A DNA stretch of 46,044 bases from Oscillospiraceae bacterium (GTDB lineage Bacteria; Bacillota; Clostridia; Oscillospirales; Acutalibacteraceae): assembly GCA_015065925.1 (NCBI GenBank), contig SVPL01000012.1, positions 1-46,044 on the forward strand, given 5' to 3'. The notes under the pieces are model-generated. The model was not told where the DNA came from, searched no databases, and was given only the letters and a program-made list of their open reading frames with translations. Position 1 is the first letter of the stretch. Each line of letters begins with the position of its first letter. The position numbers and the translations under genes were made by a program. Shown here one piece after another: positions 9,009-16,015 of this stretch.

Positions 9009-9647
9009 TTAAAGTTTAGAATAGCCAAAGCTGTTAACAAGGGCCTCAATTCTTTTGCCCTCTTTACAAATAGGGCACTCGTGAGAGGGGTAGGAGGCAT
9101 ATTCGGGAATATCCTTAAGCTCAAATGCCGCGCGAACGGGGTAACCCTCACAGCTGTCTAAACAGGTGAAAAGCGCCGCAATTCCGCTAACATTACCGCC
9201 GTAATATTTAATGGCTTCAACCGCCGCCTTAGCGGTGTAGCCTGTGGTGATAGATGCCTCTAAAATAAGCACATTTTTACCCCTTATCATAGGCAGTAAA
9301 TTATCTCTGAAAATAATCTGGCTACCCGATGTATGTTCGGGAGTTACAACATAAATTGTTTGGTGGGCATTAAGGTTTGCAAAGCCTTCCTCGGTAAGCT
9401 TGTTTGCAAGGCAAGCGCCTATAACCTCAGTACCGTCAAGGCAAAGAATGGTATCTACAATAGTGCTGCTTTGATAGTAGGAAACCAATTCCTCTGCAAC
9501 GGCTTTAGCCTCGGAAAGACGGGTTTTTTGGGTGGTAACATCAATATAATAATTAATATGGCTATGACTGGTGGCAAAATGCCCTTTAGTGAGCCTTAAA
9601 AATAAATTTTGTCTTTTAGATCCAATTTTAAAAGTATTGTTTTCCAT
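9009..9647 (-). CDS. Phosphoribosyltransferase-family protein (orotate PRT-like)
   Basis: 212 aa with a type I PRTase layout: YIDVTTQKTRLSEAKAVAEEL near the start (the orotate PRTase hood region), LCLDGTEVIG, and VLILEASITTGYTAKAAVEAI as the PRPP-binding loop. In catalytic members this loop normally carries two adjacent acidic residues (DD or ED) before ITTG; here it is Glu-Ala-Ser, so one acid is missing. The C-terminus has a CPICKEGKRIEA segment, a possible metal or structural motif. No other pyrimidine genes are nearby. It could be a salvage enzyme or a regulatory PRTase-fold protein; the substrate is not visible. Confidence 0.7.
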   Translation of the reverse strand: MENNTFKIGSKRQNLFLRLTKGHFATSHSHINYYIDVTTQKTRLSEAKAVAEELVSYYQSSTIVDTILCLDGTEVIGACLANKLTEEGFANLNAHQTIYVVTPEHTSGSQIIFRDNLLPMIRGKNVLILEASITTGYTAKAAVEAIKYYGGNVSGIAALFTCLDSCEGYPVRAAFELKDIPEYASYPSHECPICKEGKRIEALVNSFGYSKL

Positions 9648-9682
9648 AAAATTAGCCTCCTATGAAGTTTTATATTATTATT

Positions 9683-9718
9683 TTACACCAAACTGGCAAA
9701 AATTACAAGAAAAATTAT
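9683..9718 (-). promoter_or_regulatory. Promoter of the PRTase-like gene
   Basis: Minus strand: TTGTAA, 17-nt spacer and TAAAAT. The -35 and most of the spacer are part of a 24-bp block (starting TGGCAAAAATTACAAG on the plus strand) that recurs upstream of the neighbouring minus-strand gene near 10340. Confidence 0.6.
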
Positions 9719-9786
9719 AAATATTTATGGCTTTTGTTAAAGTAATGTGTCATAAACCACATCAATTGTTAAATTGTCTTTAAGTG

Positions 9787-10284
9787 TTATGAAGCCGAGG
9801 AATACTCGCTAATCTCCAATCCTTTTTTTAATATTATTTCATTACTGCTAAATCCAAAGATATTTGGTGTTCCTTCATTAAATTCCAATTTAATTCTATC
9901 TTCATAAAAATATGCCGCACACACCTTGATGTCCTTTGAACTATCTTCTGAAATTTCCATAATATGTGCAGAATATTTATATTTACCTGCATCCGGCAAA
10001 AGACCAACTTCATAATAAATACTCTCTGTATTGGTTTTAAGTTTTAAAGTATGTTTATTATTGTTATTACTGAATATTAATTTTCTTTCATCTTCTTCAT
10101 ATTCCCATATTGAATTGGCAGAAATATTTGTATATTTAATGGTTTCAGGATATGTGCGATTTACATAAATATATTTTGTTATTAATAGGGAAGCTATAAT
10201 TGTTATAATCAATACAACTATGGAAATTACAATACTTAAAATAACAAATGTTGATTTAAGCAATGAACCTTTGGCATCAAACAT
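9787..10284 (-). CDS. Membrane-anchored protein of unknown function
   Basis: About 165 aa. Start chosen at ATG 10284, which has AAAGGTGG 8 nt upstream; the GTG at 10296 lies within that SD. Residues about 10-42 are one strongly hydrophobic segment (ILSIVISIVVLIITIIASLL) next to KGS, so the protein is probably a single-pass N-in membrane protein with an outside C-terminal domain of about 120 aa that looks beta-rich. I do not recognise the domain. Codon use is more AT-rich than in flanking genes (many AAT, TAT, ATA), which may mean weak expression or later acquisition. It has its own promoter. Confidence 0.65.
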   Translation of the reverse strand: MFDAKGSLLKSTFVILSIVISIVVLIITIIASLLITKYIYVNRTYPETIKYTNISANSIWEYEEDERKLIFSNNNNKHTLKLKTNTESIYYEVGLLPDAGKYKYSAHIMEISEDSSKDIKVCAAYFYEDRIKLEFNEGTPNIFGFSSNEIILKKGLEISEYSSAS

Positions 10285-10328
10285 AAATAAAACCACCTTT
10301 CTAAAACAAACTTAGGTTATATTAATAT

Positions 10329-10361
10329 TTTATATCAAAATGGCAAAAATTACAAGAAAAA
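10329..10361 (-). promoter_or_regulatory. Promoter of the membrane-anchored unknown
   Basis: Minus strand: TTGTAA, 17 nt, TAAAAT. It shares the same repeated block (TGGCAAAAATTACAAG...) as the promoter at 9683-9718. Confidence 0.6.
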
Positions 10362-10364
10362 TTA

Positions 10365-10393
10365 TTGAAAAATCTTTTTTAAAGTGTTATTAT
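10365..10393 (+). promoter_or_regulatory. Promoter of htpG
   Basis: TTGAAA (10365-10370), 17-nt spacer, TATTAT (10388-10393). No CIRCE-type inverted repeat (TTAGCACTC-N9-GAGTGCTAA) is visible here, so HrcA control is not supported. Confidence 0.65.
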
Positions 10394-10433
10394 ATTTAAT
10401 ACTTAATGATTTTTTCAAAAGGAAGCGAAAAAA

Positions 10434-12323
10434 ATGAGAAAAAAGTTATTTAAATCGGAGTCCAAGCGTCTTTTGGATTTAATGATTAACTCAATTTACA
10501 CCAATAAGGAAATATTTTTGCGTGAGATTATCTCTAACGCAAGTGATGCTATTGATAAGCTTCACTATATTTCTTTAACTGATGAAAATGCCCGTTCCAA
10601 GCGTGAAAACGGCGAAATCAACATCACCTTTGATAAGGACGCCCGTACCATCACCGTATCGGATAACGGTCTTGGTATGACTGCCGACGAATTAGAGGAA
10701 AACCTAGGTACAATCGCTAAAAGCGGCTCCCTTAAATTTAAAGAGGAAATGGATAAAAAGGACCGCGACGAAAATGACATTATAGGTCAGTTTGGCGTTG
10801 GTTTTTATTCTGCATTTATGGTTGCCGATGAGCTTACCGTTGTCAGCCGTTCTTACAAGGATGATACCGCCTATATTTGGAAAAGCGAGGGCGCAAGCGG
10901 TTATACTATTGAGGAAACTGAAAAGGCAACCGTTGGTACCGACATCATAATGCACCTTAAAGCCGATACCGAAAACGAAAATTACACCGAGTTTTTAAAC
11001 GAGTACCGTCTTAAAAATCTTATTAAAACCTATTCCGATTACATTCGTCACCCCATTAAGCTCCCTGTAGAAAAGCGTCGCGAGGTAGGCGAGGGTGATG
11101 ACAAGACTTACGAAACCTACACCGAGGTTGAAACAATTAACAGTATGGTTCCCATCTGGCAACGCCCCAAAAAGGATGTAAAGGACGAGGAATGCTTTGC
11201 CTTTTATAAGGATAAATTCCACGATTACACCGACCCCGTTTCGGTAATTCGCATAAATGCCGACGGTCTTGTTTCCTACAAGGCAATGCTTTTCATACCT
11301 GCCAAGGCTCCCTTTGATTATTTCACAAAGGAGTACAAAAAAGGTCTTGCACTTTATTCAAACGGCGTTATGATTATGGAGGCTTGCGAGGATTTACTCC
11401 CCGAGCATCTTCGCTTTGTTAAGGGTGTTGTGGATACCAACGATTTATCCCTTAATATCTCTCGTGAGATGCTTCAGCAAAGCCACGAATTAAAGGCTAT
11501 TGCAACCAACATTGAAAAGAAGGTAAAGGCAGAGCTAAAACGCCTTTTGGAAAAGGAAAATGATAAATATTTAACCTTCTGGAATGCTCTTGGTATTCAG
11601 CTTAAATACGGAGTTGTGAGCGACTACGGTCTTAATAAGGATAGCCTTATGGATTTACTTCTTTTCTACTCCGCAAAGAACGAAAAGCTTATAACCCTTA
11701 AGGAATATGCCGAAAATATGGCAGACGGTCAGGAGCATATCTACTATTCCTGCGGTGACAGTATATCTGCCGCAAAGGGTATTCCCGCCGCCGTTATTGC
11801 CGCCGACAAGGGCTATGATGTGCTTTACCTCACCGACGAGGTTGACGAGTTTGTTATGAAAACTCTTATGACCTATAATGAAAAGAAGATTGTATCGGTT
11901 TTGGATGAGGATAACGGCTTGGTTTCTGAGGATGACCGCAAAAAAGCCGAGGAACAGGCTAAGCAGTCGGAGGAGCTTTTAACCTTTATTAAGGAGTCTT
12001 TGGACGGCGCCGTTAGTGAGGTTACTCTGGTTGGCGGACTAAAGGATTTTGCCGTAAGCCTTAACACCAAGGGCGGAATTACCCTTGAGATGGAAAAATA
12101 CTTCGCACAAATGCCGGGCGAAAATCATCCCAAGGCAGAGCGCGTTTTAGAGCTTAATCCCGAACATTCGGCATTCAAGGCAATGCAGGATTGTTATAAG
12201 GATGACCCCGAAAAGGCGAAAAAATATGCAAAAATCCTTCACGGCGAAGCACTGCTTTCCGCAGGACTTATGCCCGAAGACCCCTTCGCCTTCTGCAATT
12301 TGGTAAGCGAGCTGTTGAAATAA
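10434..12323 (+). CDS. htpG: Chaperone HtpG (Hsp90)
   Basis: 629 aa, close to the 624 aa of the E. coli protein. Cytosolic ATP-dependent dimeric chaperone. The GHKL ATPase motifs are intact: EIISNASDAIDKLHY (catalytic Glu and Mg-binding Asn), DNGLGMT, and IGQFGVGFYSAFMVAD. The middle domain contains SLNISREMLQQS with its conserved Arg contacting the ATP phosphate. The C-terminal dimerisation region is complete. The start at 10434 follows AAAGGAAGCG. Single-gene unit ending at a strong bidirectional hairpin beyond a repeat element. Confidence 0.98.
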   Translation: MRKKLFKSESKRLLDLMINSIYTNKEIFLREIISNASDAIDKLHYISLTDENARSKRENGEINITFDKDARTITVSDNGLGMTADELEENLGTIAKSGSLKFKEEMDKKDRDENDIIGQFGVGFYSAFMVADELTVVSRSYKDDTAYIWKSEGASGYTIEETEKATVGTDIIMHLKADTENENYTEFLNEYRLKNLIKTYSDYIRHPIKLPVEKRREVGEGDDKTYETYTEVETINSMVPIWQRPKKDVKDEECFAFYKDKFHDYTDPVSVIRINADGLVSYKAMLFIPAKAPFDYFTKEYKKGLALYSNGVMIMEACEDLLPEHLRFVKGVVDTNDLSLNISREMLQQSHELKAIATNIEKKVKAELKRLLEKENDKYLTFWNALGIQLKYGVVSDYGLNKDSLMDLLLFYSAKNEKLITLKEYAENMADGQEHIYYSCGDSISAAKGIPAAVIAADKGYDVLYLTDEVDEFVMKTLMTYNEKKIVSVLDEDNGLVSEDDRKKAEEQAKQSEELLTFIKESLDGAVSEVTLVGGLKDFAVSLNTKGGITLEMEKYFAQMPGENHPKAERVLELNPEHSAFKAMQDCYKDDPEKAKKYAKILHGEALLSAGLMPEDPFAFCNLVSELLK

Positions 12324-12404
12324 TTAGATTTGCAGCCCAAGGCTGTTTATTCCGAACGCGTTTTATGGGTATGGCAAAATCTCGTTCCGCGCCCTGAAGG
12401 TGAG

Positions 12405-12557
12405 CGATAAATTGTAGTTTGAAAGGCGAAACGCCTTTCAAACGCGTAGGGAACAACCAATGTGTTGTTCCGTATAATTACCACATTTTTTAGGAACGGC
12501 ACGCTGGCCGTTCCCTACATCTGTTTAATACAATTTCATCTTCAAACCCCAATTTAT
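12405..12557. repeat. Nested palindromic element, copy 2
   Basis: Left end CGATAAATTG, followed by a small inverted pair TTTGAAAGGCG / CGCCTTTCAAA; right end CAATTTAT. The 73-bp core (12446-12518) has stems GGAACAAC/GTTGTTCC and GGAACGGC/GCCGTTCC. The core is the reverse complement of copy 1, while the right flank (ATCTGTTTAATACAAT) has the same orientation. It lies between htpG and its downstream hairpin. Confidence 0.85.
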
Positions 12558-12566
12558 ATAGGTAAT

Positions 12567-12610
12567 AATAAAAGCCTTTTCTGATGTTCGGTTCAGAAAA
12601 GGCTTTTATT
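12567..12610. terminator. Bidirectional terminator between htpG and the XRE genes
   Basis: AATAAAAGCCTTTTCTGA pairs with TCAGAAAAGGCTTTTATT around a short loop, between convergent genes; both strands end in T-rich tracts. Confidence 0.85.
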
Positions 12611-12830
12611 TGTTTGGTTTTGGTTGGAATTTATTTGTAAATCCTAAAATATAATCAGCAGAAACATTGTAAAACTCACAGAGCGTTATAATGTGTCGTA
12701 TGGGCATTTCGTTTGCTCCGCGCTCATATCTGGCATACATAGTTTGTGATGTACCTAAAATATCGGCAATAGCTTGTTGGGTTATATCTCGGTCTTCACG
12801 GAGCGCGCGTATTCGTTCAATATATTTCAT
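12606..12830 (-). CDS. XRE-family HTH regulator, small
   Basis: 74 aa and essentially one Cro/CI-type helix-turn-helix: IRALREDRDITQQAIADILG, then SQTMYARYERGANEMP and a third helix pair ending in VSADYILGFTNK. It follows the next XRE gene by 13 bp, so the two are probably co-transcribed from the operator region near 13.2 kb. Members this short act as dimeric DNA-binding repressors. The targets cannot be read directly. Confidence 0.88.
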   Translation of the reverse strand: MKYIERIRALREDRDITQQAIADILGTSQTMYARYERGANEMPIRHIITLCEFYNVSADYILGFTNKFQPKPNK

Positions 12831-12843
12831 AACATCACACTAA

Positions 12844-13179
12844 TTATTTATTTCTTAATATTGATTTGGTAGTTTTTATTACTTCCACAATAGATTTTAA
12901 TTCTTCTGAGGTACAGTCTACAAGAATATCATCGATCATTTTTATACTAATATGGGAATTTTTCTTTAAGCTACCATATGCCAATTCATCAAGGCTAACA
13001 TCTAAAGCATTTGCAATACTTATCATTGTAGGAAGACTAAGTTTGGTGGCGGCGCGTTCTATATGTGAAATGTTTGAAGGCTCGATTTTGGCTTTTTCGG
13101 CAAGCTTTGCTTGTGTCCAACCTTTTGATTTTCTAATATCTTTTATTCTATTTCCAATAGAAACATAATCAATACTCAT
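12844..13179 (-). CDS. XRE-family HTH regulator with C-terminal extension
   Basis: 111 aa from ATG 13179, 6 nt after GGAGTG; the GTG at 13188 overlaps that SD. An N-terminal HTH (IGNRIKDIRKSKGWTQAKLAEKAKIEPSNISHIER) is followed by about 45 residues with two predicted helices, perhaps for dimerisation. Together with the smaller XRE gene downstream it faces the Cys-rich small gene across two palindromes, the usual layout for an autoregulated repressor. It is the more likely ligand of those palindromes; this is inference from position. Confidence 0.88.
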   Translation of the reverse strand: MSIDYVSIGNRIKDIRKSKGWTQAKLAEKAKIEPSNISHIERAATKLSLPTMISIANALDVSLDELAYGSLKKNSHISIKMIDDILVDCTSEELKSIVEVIKTTKSILRNK

Positions 13180-13210
13180 AAAATTCACTCCATAAAATCT
13201 TACAAAGTTA

Positions 13211-13263
13211 TTGTATATCCTAATAGGATATGATAAAATAATACAAATATCCTTTTAGGATAC
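13211..13263. promoter_or_regulatory. Divergent control region with two matching palindromic operators
   Basis: Two palindromes, ATATCCTAATAGGATAT (13215-13231) and TATCCTTTTAGGATA (13248-13262), have centres 32 bp apart, about three helical turns. A rightward promoter, TTGTAT (13211-13216), 17 nt, TAAAAT (13234-13239), has the first palindrome inside its spacer. Binding there would block transcription of the small gene at 13304. Confidence 0.75.
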
Positions 13264-13303
13264 ACAGTAATATTTTTTTAAAAATTAATCTGGAGTGATA
13301 TTT

Positions 13304-13522
13304 ATGTTTATAAAAAAATCAAACGCTTGTCCCTGTGCGTATTGTAAGTATTTTGAATTATTTGAATATACCGAAGGATTTTTTACCATCCAAAAAGGTG
13401 TTTGTAAAAAACATTATTTAATCCGCGAATTGGGTGATATTTTATGCCAAGATTTTATTTTAAAATCAGGTGTGTATACCAATAAATGGTATCCAACAAA
13501 AAATGAGAATGAAAATACTTGA
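13304..13522 (+). CDS. Small Cys-rich protein of unknown function
   Basis: 72 aa from ATG 13304, which follows TCTGGAGTGATA. An upstream in-frame start at 13295 is too close to the SD. It contains five cysteines in the pattern CPCAYC...C...C, followed by a His after the fourth Cys (GVCKKH), so it may bind zinc. No membrane segment. I do not recognise a family. It is expressed from the promoter overlapped by the XRE-type operators. Its stop codon lies inside the -35 of the T-box promoter. Confidence 0.65.
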   Translation: MFIKKSNACPCAYCKYFELFEYTEGFFTIQKGVCKKHYLIRELGDILCQDFILKSGVYTNKWYPTKNENENT

Positions 13523-13546
13523 CATTTTGAAAATTTTGCGTATAAT
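13519..13546 (+). promoter_or_regulatory. Promoter of the T-box/aspS operon
   Basis: TTGACA (13519-13524), 16-nt spacer, TATAAT (13541-13546); near-consensus. It overlaps the stop codon of the preceding small gene. Confidence 0.85.
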
Positions 13547-13552
13547 AAATAA

Positions 13553-13773
13553 GAAGACCTATATCTTTTTGGAAAGCTCTACAGGGAATTTGCGTCGGCG
13601 ACTGAAAGCGCAATGGGTGAGTAGTAGGTATAGCAACACTTCAGCGGTTTATCTTAAATTTTAATATTAAAGTGGGTGTGCTTTTTGCATACCAATGCGG
13701 GTGGCACCGCGGGTTAATAATTTTATTTACTCGTCCCGGGAATATTTAATGTATTCCCGGGATTTTTTATTTT
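13553..13773 (+). promoter_or_regulatory. T-box riboswitch leader of the aspS-gatA-gatB operon
   Basis: The diagnostic T-box GGTGGCACCGCGG lies at 13700-13712 and can form the antiterminator. It is followed by a terminator with stem CCCGGGAATA / TATTCCCGGG (13735-13761) and a T-tract. The 5' part contains an apical stem TTGCG/CGCAA and short pairings CTATA/TATAG or ACCTA/TAGGT that may close Stem I. T-boxes sense uncharged tRNA by pairing to its anticodon and CCA end. The specifier codon could not be placed with confidence; Asp (GAY) or Asn (AAY) would fit the operon. Confidence 0.92.
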
Positions 13774-13878
13774 TACAAATGTTATTTTTCGATTTTACAT
13801 TGCCCAAAAACTTAATATACAGGAAGTATATCTGCTTTTTTTGGCTTCCTAAAATACGAAAAATCCCTATTTGTAAAC
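13771..13878 (+). promoter_or_regulatory. Long imperfect hairpin between the T-box terminator and aspS
   Basis: Left segments TTTACAAAT, TTTTTCGATTTT and AGGAAG are mirrored on the right by CTTCCT, AAAATACGAAAAA and ATTTGTAAA, with about 25 unpaired nt in the left arm only. The T-box terminator lies entirely upstream, so this is a second structure in the roughly 160-nt leader. No function is recognised. Confidence 0.55.
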
Positions 13879-13924
13879 TTGTTTGTGAAATGAAACCACG
13901 GGAAAATCTTAAGGAGGTTTTTAA

Positions 13925-16000
13925 ATGTACAGAACTCTATTTTGTAACGATATTCGCGATGAGCATATCGGCAAAACTGTTCAACTTGCAGGTTGGGTAG
14001 ATGTAGTGCGCGACCACGGCGGCGTTATATTTATCGACCTGCGCGACTATACCGGTGTTACACAGGTTGTTGTTCACAATGAGGAATTTTTAAAGAATGT
14101 GAACCGCGAAACTGTTATTTCGGTTACAGGTAAGGTAGAAAAGCGTGATGAAGATACGGTAAACGCTAAAATTGCAACGGGTACCGTTGAGCTTGTTGCC
14201 ACAAAGCTTGAAGTGCTTGGCAAAAGCTATAATATGTTGCCCTTTGATGTAAGAGCATCCAGAAGCAGTAAGGATGAGCTTCGTCTTAAATACCGTTATC
14301 TTGATTTGCGTAATCCTAAAAATCACGAAAATCTTGTTATCCGTTCAAAAATAATCCGTCATTTGCGAAATAAAATGGAAGATAAGGGATTTTTGGATAT
14401 GCAAACCCCAATTCTCACCGCATCCTCACCCGAGGGCGCGCGTGACTTCCTTGTGCCCAGCCGTAAGCATCCCGGCAAGTTTTACGCTCTGCCTCAGGCA
14501 CCTCAGCAGTTCAAACAGCTCCTTATGGTTTCGGGCTTTGACAGATATTTTCAGGTTGCGCCCTGCTTCCGTGATGAGGATGCCCGCGCCGACCGTTCAC
14601 CCGGTGAATTTTATCAGTTGGACTTTGAAATGGCTTTCGCCACTCAGGAAGAGGTTTTGGAGGTTTGCGAGGATGTAATTTATGATACCTTTAAAACATT
14701 TTCGGATAAAAAGGTTACCCCTAAGCCCTTCCGTCGCATCACCTATGCAGAGGCTATGATGAAATACGGCTCAGATAAGCCCGACCTTCGTAACCCTCTT
14801 ATTATTTGCGATTTAACCGACTTTTTTGCAGATGTTAAGTTCCCCGCCTTCAGAGGTAAGCCTGTTCGCGGTATTGTTGCAAACTGTCAGGGTAAATCCA
14901 ACAAATTCTTTGAGGATTCCTTAAAATTTGCAACCTCACCCGAGGTAGGCCTCGGCGGTCTTGGTTACATCACCCTTAAAGAGGGGGCGTTCTTAGGCCC
15001 CATTGCCAAATTCTTAACTGATGAGAAAAAGGCTGAAATCGTAGAGCTTACAGGGGTTAAAGAGGGCGAAACATTATTCTTTATTTGTGACGATAAGAAA
15101 AATGATGCAGAGAAAAAGGCAGGTCATATTCGTTCTTGGCTCGCAAGAAAAGAACAGCTCGACCTTATTAAAGATGATGCCTTTGAATTTTGCTTTATCG
15201 TTGACTTTCCTATGTATGAAATTGATGAGGAAACAGGGGATACCATCTTTACACATAACCCCTTCTCAATGCCTCAGGGTGGTATGGATGCACTTATGGG
15301 TGACGATCCCACAGAAGTGCTTGCATACCAGTATGACCTTGTTTGTAACGGTATTGAGCTTGCCTCAGGTGCTGTTAGAAACCACGATATTGATATTATG
15401 AAAAAGGCGTTCCAGATTGCAGGCTATTCCGAGGATGAGCTTAAATCCCGCTTTAATGCCCTTTATACCGCCTTCCAGTACGGCGCTCCACCTCACGCTG
15501 GTATGGCGCCCGGTATTGACCGTATGGTAATGCTTTTGACCGACGAGGAAAAAATCCTTGATGTTATTGCATTCCCCCTTAACGGTAACGCACAAGACCT
15601 TTTACTTGGTGCCCCAAGTGAGGTTACAAATCAACAGCTTGAAGATGTGCATTTGCTTGGCAACAATAGTGCTCTTGCTACCCGTGTTGCAGCTTCGGGC
15701 GGCGCTAAAAGAAGCGGCGATAAGCGTTCTACCTTCTCTAACGCTCAGCAGCTTAACCAGCTTGAGCTCACCGAAAGTGAAGAAAAGGTTATGAACTCCA
15801 TTTTCTCTAAAATGAGCGAAAGCGAAGCAAAGCTAAAAGATGTTAACACAGAAAATACCGAAGAAATGATTTATGTTATGCCTATGACCAATGTGCTCCG
15901 TGAGGATGAGCGTAAGCAACCTTTCACAAGAGAAAGTCTGCTTGAAGGCGCACCCGAACGCAGTGACGACAGTTGGCAGGTACCACGACTTGTAAAATAA
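13925..16000 (+). CDS. aspS: Aspartyl-tRNA synthetase with a fused C-terminal GatC domain
   Basis: 691 aa, about 100 longer than bacterial AspRS. Residues 1-110 are the anticodon-binding OB fold; motif 2 is CFRDEDARADRSPGEFYQLD; a GAD insertion lies at about 290-420; motif 3 is GAPPHAGMAPGIDRMVMLL. The synthetase ends near LEDVHL (577). A linker then leads to about 603-691, a GatC-like domain: LNQLELTESEEKV..., MPMTNVLREDERK, GAPERSDDSWQVPRLVK. No separate gatC is in the operon. Residue 31 is His in RDHGG, as in non-discriminating AspRS of Pseudomonas, so it probably also makes Asp-tRNA(Asn). AAGGAGG precedes ATG 13925; gatA follows after 15 nt. The fusion is read directly; its role is inferred. 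Confidence 0.95.
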   Translation: MYRTLFCNDIRDEHIGKTVQLAGWVDVVRDHGGVIFIDLRDYTGVTQVVVHNEEFLKNVNRETVISVTGKVEKRDEDTVNAKIATGTVELVATKLEVLGKSYNMLPFDVRASRSSKDELRLKYRYLDLRNPKNHENLVIRSKIIRHLRNKMEDKGFLDMQTPILTASSPEGARDFLVPSRKHPGKFYALPQAPQQFKQLLMVSGFDRYFQVAPCFRDEDARADRSPGEFYQLDFEMAFATQEEVLEVCEDVIYDTFKTFSDKKVTPKPFRRITYAEAMMKYGSDKPDLRNPLIICDLTDFFADVKFPAFRGKPVRGIVANCQGKSNKFFEDSLKFATSPEVGLGGLGYITLKEGAFLGPIAKFLTDEKKAEIVELTGVKEGETLFFICDDKKNDAEKKAGHIRSWLARKEQLDLIKDDAFEFCFIVDFPMYEIDEETGDTIFTHNPFSMPQGGMDALMGDDPTEVLAYQYDLVCNGIELASGAVRNHDIDIMKKAFQIAGYSEDELKSRFNALYTAFQYGAPPHAGMAPGIDRMVMLLTDEEKILDVIAFPLNGNAQDLLLGAPSEVTNQQLEDVHLLGNNSALATRVAASGGAKRSGDKRSTFSNAQQLNQLELTESEEKVMNSIFSKMSESEAKLKDVNTENTEEMIYVMPMTNVLREDERKQPFTRESLLEGAPERSDDSWQVPRLVK

Positions 16001-16015
16001 GGGGAGGTGGCTTTT

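Noticed and set aside
10365-10433. CIRCE operator for htpG
   Set aside because: No TTAGCACTC/GAGTGCTAA inverted repeat is present.
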